Positions 7,135-11,949 of a stretch of DNA of 11,949 bases are shown here, piece by piece. Each line of letters opens with the position of its first letter. The stretch's first letter is position 1. The notes beneath the pieces are model-generated. The model did not search any database and was not told the origin of the DNA. It saw nothing but the letters and a program-made list of their open reading frames with translations. Where the stretch lies: NCBI GenBank assembly GCA_947457285.1, contig CANGVZ010000033.1, positions 1 to 11,949 on the forward strand. The letters are read 5' to 3'. Source of the stretch: Flavobacteriales bacterium. Lineage in GTDB: Bacteria > Bacteroidota > Bacteroidia > Flavobacteriales_D > Sanyastnellaceae. The translations under genes and the position numbers were made by a program.

Positions 7135-7629
7135 ATGAGCGAACTACTTGAGCGTTTAAAAGAAAAAGTCAGCAATCAATTTGGTGAAGCCCTCATCGAA
7201 GGTCACATGGATTATGATTTCCCTGTGTTAGTCGTTGCTAAACCAAAAATCAAAGAAATTCTAGCATTCCTCAAATCAGAAGGATTCACCTACCTCACGA
7301 CTTTGTGTGGTATTCATTTCCCAGATAATGTAGGTGCTGAGTTTGCAATGATGTATCAGCTCCATAGCCTCGAGCGCAATGAGCGCGTGCGCATCAAAAC
7401 GTTCATGTCTGAAAAGGACATTGAAATGCCAACTATCACTGATCTTTGGGCAGCCGCCAACTGGATGGAAAGAGAAGCGTTTGACTTTTATGGCTTCAAG
7501 TTCAAGGGACACCCCAATCTCAAGCGCATTCTCAACATGGATGAAATGAATTATCATCCTCTCAGAAAAGAGTATCCGCTCGAAGATGCAAGCCGTCACG
7601 ATAAAGAAGATAAATATTTCGGAAGATAA
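7135..7629 (+). CDS. nuoC: NADH-quinone oxidoreductase subunit C (30 kDa subunit)
   Basis: NuoC is a cofactor-free peripheral-arm subunit that packs against NuoB and NuoD. With the ATG at 7135 it has 164 residues. The C-terminal family signature is clear: DLWAAANWMEREAFDFYGF at about 103-121, then KGHPNLKRIL, and HPLRKEYPLED at about 141-151. A TTG at 7123 directly after the nuoB stop would add four residues (MKHS); I prefer the ATG because it is the stronger codon and the extra residues have no family support. The stop TAA (7627-7629) is in the same reading frame as nuoD, seven codons before its first start, an arrangement recalling the fused NuoCD of E. coli. Confidence 0.94.
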   Translation: MSELLERLKEKVSNQFGEALIEGHMDYDFPVLVVAKPKIKEILAFLKSEGFTYLTTLCGIHFPDNVGAEFAMMYQLHSLERNERVRIKTFMSEKDIEMPTITDLWAAANWMEREAFDFYGFKFKGHPNLKRILNMDEMNYHPLRKEYPLEDASRHDKEDKYFGR

Positions 7630-7647
7630 TCTTTAAAAGAAAAAACC

Positions 7648-8841
7648 TTGGAAACAACAACACCTTCCGTAGAAAATAAAGAATACAGCACACTCAACCT
7701 GGGACCTACGCACCCAGCAACGCATGGTATTTTCCAAAACATCCTTCAGATGGATGGAGAAATCATCATGAGTGCTGAATCAACCATCGGATACATTCAC
7801 CGCGCTTTTGAAAAGCTTGGTGAACGTCGTCCTTACAATCAAATCACCACGCTTACCGACCGTATGAACTATTGTTCATCCCCTATCAACAATATGGGAT
7901 GGCACATGACGGTAGAGAAGTTAATCAATTGCGATGTTCCAAAGAGAGCGCAATACATGCGCGTTATCATCATGGAATTGGCGCGCATTGCCGATCACGT
8001 GATTTGTAACACAGTAATCGCCGTTGATACAGGAGCTCTTTCTGGCTTCTTATACATGTTCCAGTGGAGAGAGAAGATTTATGAAATCTACGAGGCCGTT
8101 TGCGGAGCTCGTCTCACCACAAACATGGGACGTATCGGTGGAATGGAACGTGATTTTTCTCCTGAAGTAATCGAGAAAATCAGAACATTCATCAAAGAAT
8201 TCCCAGTTGCACTCGACGAGTTTGATCGTCTTGTGACAAGAAATAGAATATTCGTGGACCGCACGGTGAAAGCAGGGCCAATTAGTGCAGAACGTGCGTT
8301 GGAGTATAGCTTTAGCGGTCCTAATCTCCGCGCAGCAGGTGTAGATTACGACGTGCGCGTAATGAATCCTTATTCATCTTATCAAGATTTTGATTTCAAA
8401 ATTCCAATTGGTCAAAATGGCGATACATACGACCGTTACATGGTTCGTATGGATGAAATGAGAGAGAGCATCAAGATTATCAAGCAAGCGTTGGAAAACC
8501 TTCCTGAAGGCAATTTCCATGCGGACGTTCCAGACTTCTATCTTCCTCCGAAAGAAGATGTGTATTCAAAAATGGAAGCTCTGATTTATCACTTTAAAAT
8601 AGTGATGGGAGAAACTGATGTTCCAAAGGGTGAAGTGTACCACTGTGTAGAAGGTGGAAATGGTGAACTAGGCTTCTACCTCATCAGTGATGGTGGCCGC
8701 ACTCCATATCGCCTTCACATGCGCAGACCTTGTTTTATATACTATCAAGCATACACAGAAATGATTCGCGGTAGCATGTTATCAGACGCTATTCTCACCA
8801 TGAGTAGCATGAACGTGATCGCAGGTGAATTGGATGCTTAA
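7648..8841 (+). CDS. nuoD: NADH-quinone oxidoreductase subunit D (49 kDa subunit), TTG start
   Basis: NuoD forms most of the quinone-reducing chamber together with NuoB; it is related to [NiFe]-hydrogenase large subunits but has lost the metal site. The 397 residues include the N-terminal LGPTHPATHG (about 18-27) with H22 and H26, of which H26 aligns with the quinone-site His, and DRMNY with Y75 as the likely quinone-head Tyr. GRIGGMERDF and the C-terminal EGGNGELGFYLISDG plus RGSMLSDAI are typical. The first in-frame ATG is at about codon 35 and would remove the conserved N-terminal block, so a non-ATG start is required. TTG 7648, preceded by an A-rich run (AAAAGAAAAAACC), is the best candidate and the only one between the in-frame nuoC stop and the conserved block that fits the usual length. 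Confidence 0.95.
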   Translation: METTTPSVENKEYSTLNLGPTHPATHGIFQNILQMDGEIIMSAESTIGYIHRAFEKLGERRPYNQITTLTDRMNYCSSPINNMGWHMTVEKLINCDVPKRAQYMRVIIMELARIADHVICNTVIAVDTGALSGFLYMFQWREKIYEIYEAVCGARLTTNMGRIGGMERDFSPEVIEKIRTFIKEFPVALDEFDRLVTRNRIFVDRTVKAGPISAERALEYSFSGPNLRAAGVDYDVRVMNPYSSYQDFDFKIPIGQNGDTYDRYMVRMDEMRESIKIIKQALENLPEGNFHADVPDFYLPPKEDVYSKMEALIYHFKIVMGETDVPKGEVYHCVEGGNGELGFYLISDGGRTPYRLHMRRPCFIYYQAYTEMIRGSMLSDAILTMSSMNVIAGELDA

Positions 8842-8859
8842 TTAATTTTTAGAAAGAAA

Positions 8860-9387
8860 ATGGAAATCGATCAAAAAAGAGAGATTCGTTTCAACGAGGA
8901 AACAATGGCAACGGTGCAGAAGATTATCAAGCGCTACCCTGAGGGGCGCGAGAAGTCTGCATTGATTCCAATTCTTCATATCGCTCAGGCTGAATTTGAT
9001 GGTTGGCTTAGTCCTGCTACCATGGATTATGTAGCGTCAATCCTCAATATTCAACCAATCGAAGTATATGAGGTTGCATCGTTTTATTCGATGTTCAACC
9101 TCAATCCAGTGGGCAAGTGCTTGATTGAAGTTTGTCGCACAAGTTCATGCTGGTTGATGGGAGCTGAAGATGTGGTAAGACACATTGAAAAGAAATTAAA
9201 TATTCATGTTGGTGAAACAACTGCTGATGGTCAGTTCACCTTGAAAACCGTTGAGTGCCTAGGCTCTTGCGGCACAGCACCAATGATGCAAGTTGGACAT
9301 GAGTATCATGAGAATCTGACACTCGAAAAAGTGGACGAGCTTCTCAACAAATGGAAAGCAGAAGGTAAACGAAGCAGATATTGTTAA
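8860..9387 (+). CDS. nuoE: NADH-quinone oxidoreductase subunit E ([2Fe-2S] N1a)
   Basis: NuoE is the thioredoxin-fold subunit that carries cluster N1a beside the FMN of NuoF in the NADH-oxidising arm. It has 175 residues. An N-terminal helical region (about 10-80) includes SALIPILHIAQAEFDGWL and EVYEVASFYSMF, both typical. The cluster ligands follow the standard C-x4-C and C-x3-C pattern: C92 and C97 in EVCRTSSCWLMG, and C133 and C137 in VECLGSCGTAP. The ATG at 8860 follows an A-rich leader (AGAAAGAAA). There is one base between its stop and the nuoF ATG, so translational coupling is likely. Confidence 0.96.
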   Translation: MEIDQKREIRFNEETMATVQKIIKRYPEGREKSALIPILHIAQAEFDGWLSPATMDYVASILNIQPIEVYEVASFYSMFNLNPVGKCLIEVCRTSSCWLMGAEDVVRHIEKKLNIHVGETTADGQFTLKTVECLGSCGTAPMMQVGHEYHENLTLEKVDELLNKWKAEGKRSRYC

Positions 9388-9388
9388 G

Positions 9389-10741
9389 ATGGGAAAGAAA
9401 CTATTACTTGAGCATGTGGATGTGCCCGGTATCAACACCTTGAGTGTTTACCGTCAGAAAGGAGGTTATGCTTCCGTTGAAAAGGCATTGAAAACGATGA
9501 CACCCGAAGCGGTGGTAGAAGAGGTAAAAACCTCTGGTCTGCGCGGCCGCGGTGGTGCTGGTTTCCCAACGGGAATGAAGTGGAGCTTCCTTGCAAAACC
9601 TGCAGGTGTTCCGCGTTATCTCGTTTGCAACGCCGATGAATCAGAGCCCGGTACTTTTAAGGACCGTTATCTGATGGAAAAAATTCCGCATCTTTTGATC
9701 GAGGGAATGATCACAGCGAGCTATGCTCTCGGTGCTCGTACATCTTACATCTATATCCGCGGAGAATATTTTTATGTAGCTCAAATCCTAGAAAAGGCGA
9801 TAGCTGAGGCTTACGAAGCAGGTCTTTTGGGAAAAAATATTTTCAATTCAGGTTTTGACCACGACTGTTACGTGCAGGTTGGTGCGGGTGCATACATCTG
9901 CGGTGAAGAAACAGCGTTGCTCGAATCTCTGGAAGGTAAGAGAGGAAATCCACGTATTAAGCCGCCGTTTCCAGCGGTAGCAGGCTTATACGGATGTCCA
10001 ACTGTAGTGAACAATGTGGAAACCATTGCCGCAGTTGTTCCTATCGTGAATCACGGAGGTGCTGCTTATGCCGCAATTGGTGTAGGCAAGAGCACTGGAA
10101 CAAAACTCATTTCGGCATCTGGACACATCAAGAAGCCAGGTGTATATGAAATCGAGCTCGGTGTCCCTGTAGAAGAATTTATTTATAGCGACGAATATTG
10201 TGGAGGTATTATCAACGATCGCAAACTAAAGGCAGTTGTTGCTGGAGGTTCGTCTGTTCCGATTTTGCCTGCTGATTTGATTTTGAAAACTGCAGCCGGA
10301 GAGCCACGCCTTATGTCTTACGAAAGTCTTGCCGATGGAGGCTTTGCGTCGGGTACTATGCTCGGTTCAGGTGGTTTCATCGTTATGGATGAGACTGCAA
10401 GCGTTGTAAAAAATCTTTACACGTTCACTCGTTTCTATCACCACGAGAGCTGCGGACAATGCAGCCCATGTCGCGAAGGAACAGGATGGATGGAAAAAAT
10501 CATGCACAAGATTTTGGATGGCGACGGCACCATGAACGATATCGAGCTTCTTTGGGATATCCAAGCCAAGATCGAAGGAAAGACCATTTGTCCGCTGGGT
10601 GATGCTGCTGCATGGCCTGTAGCAAGCGCCATTCGTCACTTCAGAAGTGAGTTTGAAGAATATGTACGCCGCGGCCACTCCATCAAAGATGTGAAGCATT
10701 ATTATTCAACGAAAGGAATTCCAGAACCTGCTTATTCATAA
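9389..10741 (+). CDS. nuoF: NADH-quinone oxidoreductase subunit F (FMN, NADH and N3 site)
   Basis: NuoF oxidises NADH with bound FMN and passes electrons to the [4Fe-4S] cluster N3. It has 450 residues, normal for the family. The glycine-rich nucleotide-binding motif GLRGRGGAGFPTGMKW lies at about 50-65, the FMN/NADH block NADESEPGTFKDR at about 81-93, and GAGAYICGEETALLESLEG with KRGNPRIKPP at about 165-193. The N3 ligands are C355, C358 and C361 in ESCGQCSPCREG, plus C401 in TICPLGDAAAWP. All key residues are present. The ATG is one base after the nuoE stop. A Shine-Dalgarno-like run inside the gene (9456-9466) is explained by the coding sequence (QKGGY). Confidence 0.97.
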   Translation: MGKKLLLEHVDVPGINTLSVYRQKGGYASVEKALKTMTPEAVVEEVKTSGLRGRGGAGFPTGMKWSFLAKPAGVPRYLVCNADESEPGTFKDRYLMEKIPHLLIEGMITASYALGARTSYIYIRGEYFYVAQILEKAIAEAYEAGLLGKNIFNSGFDHDCYVQVGAGAYICGEETALLESLEGKRGNPRIKPPFPAVAGLYGCPTVVNNVETIAAVVPIVNHGGAAYAAIGVGKSTGTKLISASGHIKKPGVYEIELGVPVEEFIYSDEYCGGIINDRKLKAVVAGGSSVPILPADLILKTAAGEPRLMSYESLADGGFASGTMLGSGGFIVMDETASVVKNLYTFTRFYHHESCGQCSPCREGTGWMEKIMHKILDGDGTMNDIELLWDIQAKIEGKTICPLGDAAAWPVASAIRHFRSEFEEYVRRGHSIKDVKHYYSTKGIPEPAYS

Positions 10742-10747
10742 TAGAAC

Positions 10748-11770
10748 ATGGCAAAAGTTACCATAGACGATATTACTATTGATGTTCCAGACGGAACAAC
10801 AATCTTACAGGCAGCGCGCATGATTGGTGGAGACATTGTGCCACCAGCGATGTGTTATTATTCAAAGCTCAAAACGAGCGGTGGATATTGCCGTACTTGT
10901 ATTGTGAAAGTAGAACAAGGTTCTGCAAAAGATCCCCGCCCAATGCCGAAGCCAGTGGCATCTTGCCGCACAACGGTGATGGACGGAATGGTAGTGCGCA
11001 ACATTACTTCACCAGAAGTATTGGAAGCGCGCGCCGGTGTGGTTGAATTCCTTTTAATCAATCACCCACTCGATTGTCCTGTTTGTGATCAGGCTGGTGA
11101 ATGTCATCTTCAAGATCTGGCTTACGAACACGGAAAAGCAGATACGCGCTACGAGTTCGAACGTCGTGAATTTGAAAAAATCGATATTGGTGACAAAGTG
11201 CAATTGCACATGACACGTTGCATTCTTTGCTATCGTTGCGTAAAAGTTGCCGATCAAATTACAGACGGTCGTGTTCATGGTGTTATCAATCGCGGAGATG
11301 TAGCAGAAATTTCGACCTACATTGAAAATGCAATTGATAACGATTTCAGCGGAAACGTCATTGACGTTTGTCCAGTGGGCGCGTTGACTGATAAGACTTT
11401 CCGCTTCCAAAGCCGCGTATGGTATACCAAGCCGGTAGATGCTCACAGAGATTGCGATAAATGCAGCGGTAAAGTGAGATTGTGGTACAAAGGAGAAGAG
11501 GTATTGCGTGTAACAGGAAGGAAAGACAAGTATGGCGAAGTGGAGGATTGGATTTGTAATTCATGCCGCTTCGATCACAAGAAAACTTCTGACTGGGTAA
11601 TCGAAGGTCCTACTAAGGTGGATAGACATAGTGTTATCTCCGCCAATCATTATGAGAACCTTCGCATTTTGAAAGCGAATATTGAGCGCCAGAAGAAAGC
11701 ACTTCCTCATGGAGAAAAAGTACAACTTGGCCAAGGAGCACTTGACCCTAACAACATTCACGGCAAATAA
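10748..11770 (+). CDS. nuoG: NADH-quinone oxidoreductase subunit G, short form without molybdopterin-type domain
   Basis: NuoG carries electrons from NuoF along a chain of iron-sulfur clusters. This one has only 340 residues, against roughly 700-900 for NuoG proteins with the C-terminal molybdopterin-oxidoreductase-like domain. The N-terminal electron-transfer part is complete. Ligands for [2Fe-2S] N1b are C36, C48, C51 and C73. Ligands for N5 are H106, C110, C113 and C119, and for N4 are C158, C161, C164 and C208 (CILCYRC and DVCPVGAL). A further set, C236, C239, C270 and C273 (DCDKC and ICNSCRF), sits where cluster N7 lies in some bacteria, but its spacing differs. The gene then stops normally and nuoH begins two bases later, so this is not an obvious frameshift. 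I recall short NuoG proteins as common in Bacteroidota, but could not check this. Confidence 0.92.
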   Translation: MAKVTIDDITIDVPDGTTILQAARMIGGDIVPPAMCYYSKLKTSGGYCRTCIVKVEQGSAKDPRPMPKPVASCRTTVMDGMVVRNITSPEVLEARAGVVEFLLINHPLDCPVCDQAGECHLQDLAYEHGKADTRYEFERREFEKIDIGDKVQLHMTRCILCYRCVKVADQITDGRVHGVINRGDVAEISTYIENAIDNDFSGNVIDVCPVGALTDKTFRFQSRVWYTKPVDAHRDCDKCSGKVRLWYKGEEVLRVTGRKDKYGEVEDWICNSCRFDHKKTSDWVIEGPTKVDRHSVISANHYENLRILKANIERQKKALPHGEKVQLGQGALDPNNIHGK

Positions 11771-11772
11771 TT

Positions 11773-11949
11773 ATGGATCCAATACTTCTTTATAAGATTA
11801 TTCTTTGTGTTGTGATTTTTGCAATTTCCTTGGGAATTGCGGCTTACATGACATGGGGAGAGCGCAAGTTATCTGCTGTGTTGCAAGACCGCGTAGGTCC
11901 AAACAGAGCGGGCCCTTTCGGTTTGCTTCAACCGATCGCAGATGGTATC
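11773..11949 (+). CDS. nuoH: NADH-quinone oxidoreductase subunit H, N-terminal part (cut by window end)
   Basis: NuoH is the membrane subunit that links the quinone chamber to the proton-pumping arm. Only the first 59 codons are in the window; the frame stays open to the last base. The visible part has a first transmembrane helix (about 5-27) followed by the highly conserved ERKLSAVLQDRVGPNRAGP block (about 30-48) and GLLQPIADG (50-58), which lies near the quinone entry site. The ATG is two bases after the nuoG stop, matching the tight packing of the operon. Confidence 0.95.
   Translation, partial: MDPILLYKIILCVVIFAISLGIAAYMTWGERKLSAVLQDRVGPNRAGPFGLLQPIADGI

Noticed and set aside
9456..9470. 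11-base perfect Shine-Dalgarno match (AGAAAGGAGGT) followed closely by ATG inside nuoF
   Set aside because: It encodes the QKGGY segment of NuoF, the ATG lies only one base away in another frame, and that frame stops after seven codons.
1..11949. Mobile elements, CRISPR arrays, tRNA or rRNA genes, riboswitches
   Set aside because: I found no transposase or integrase frame, no spaced repeats, and no tRNA-like cloverleaf. Nearly all the sequence is accounted for by core metabolic genes on one strand.

Overview
The window looks like core-metabolism chromosome from a member of the Bacteroidota, probably the Flavobacteriales or a close relative. This is inferred from three things. The proteins resemble those of that group, notably a short NuoG and a SucA beginning MDSLTYLSN. 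Most starts have an A-rich leader instead of a Shine-Dalgarno sequence. There is one match to the Bacteroidota -7 motif TAnnTTTG ahead of sucA. I could not run a search, so the lineage is an estimate. Every confident gene is on the + strand, intergenic gaps are short (the longest is about 108 bases), and I saw no mobile element, phage gene, CRISPR array, tRNA or rRNA.

Layout. Bases 2-550 are the C-terminal part of a glucose-1-phosphate thymidylyltransferase (rfbA/rmlA), cut by the left edge at its first metal-binding Asp. One base later (552-1526) comes a short-chain-type polyprenyl diphosphate synthase, overlapped by or touching a 120-codon gene of unknown function (1523-1885) that has no usable ATG. 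Then come the E1 (sucA, 1932-4676) and E2 (sucB, 4785-6047) subunits of the 2-oxoglutarate dehydrogenase complex. They are separated by a 108-base gap holding a perfect 9-bp hairpin. From 6134 to the right edge runs a respiratory complex I operon in the order nuoA-B-C-D-E-F-G-H, with nuoH cut by the window end.

How the genes fit together. SucA and SucB, with an E3 dihydrolipoamide dehydrogenase encoded elsewhere, turn 2-oxoglutarate into succinyl-CoA and NADH. NuoE, NuoF and NuoG form the NADH-oxidising arm of complex I, NuoB, NuoC and NuoD form the connecting/quinone-reducing module, and NuoA and NuoH are membrane subunits. A TCA-cycle NADH source thus sits next to the main NADH sink. The prenyl synthase could supply precursors for the menaquinone side chain or the undecaprenyl carrier, and RfbA makes dTDP-glucose for surface sugars. 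All of these links are inference from context.

The window is mostly ordinary. I do not see a previously undescribed system. The points most worth a second look are the NuoG variant (no C-terminal molybdopterin-type domain and a rearranged fourth cysteine set), the sucA-sucB hairpin, the unknown 120-codon gene, and nuoC and nuoD lying in one frame separated by a single stop codon.
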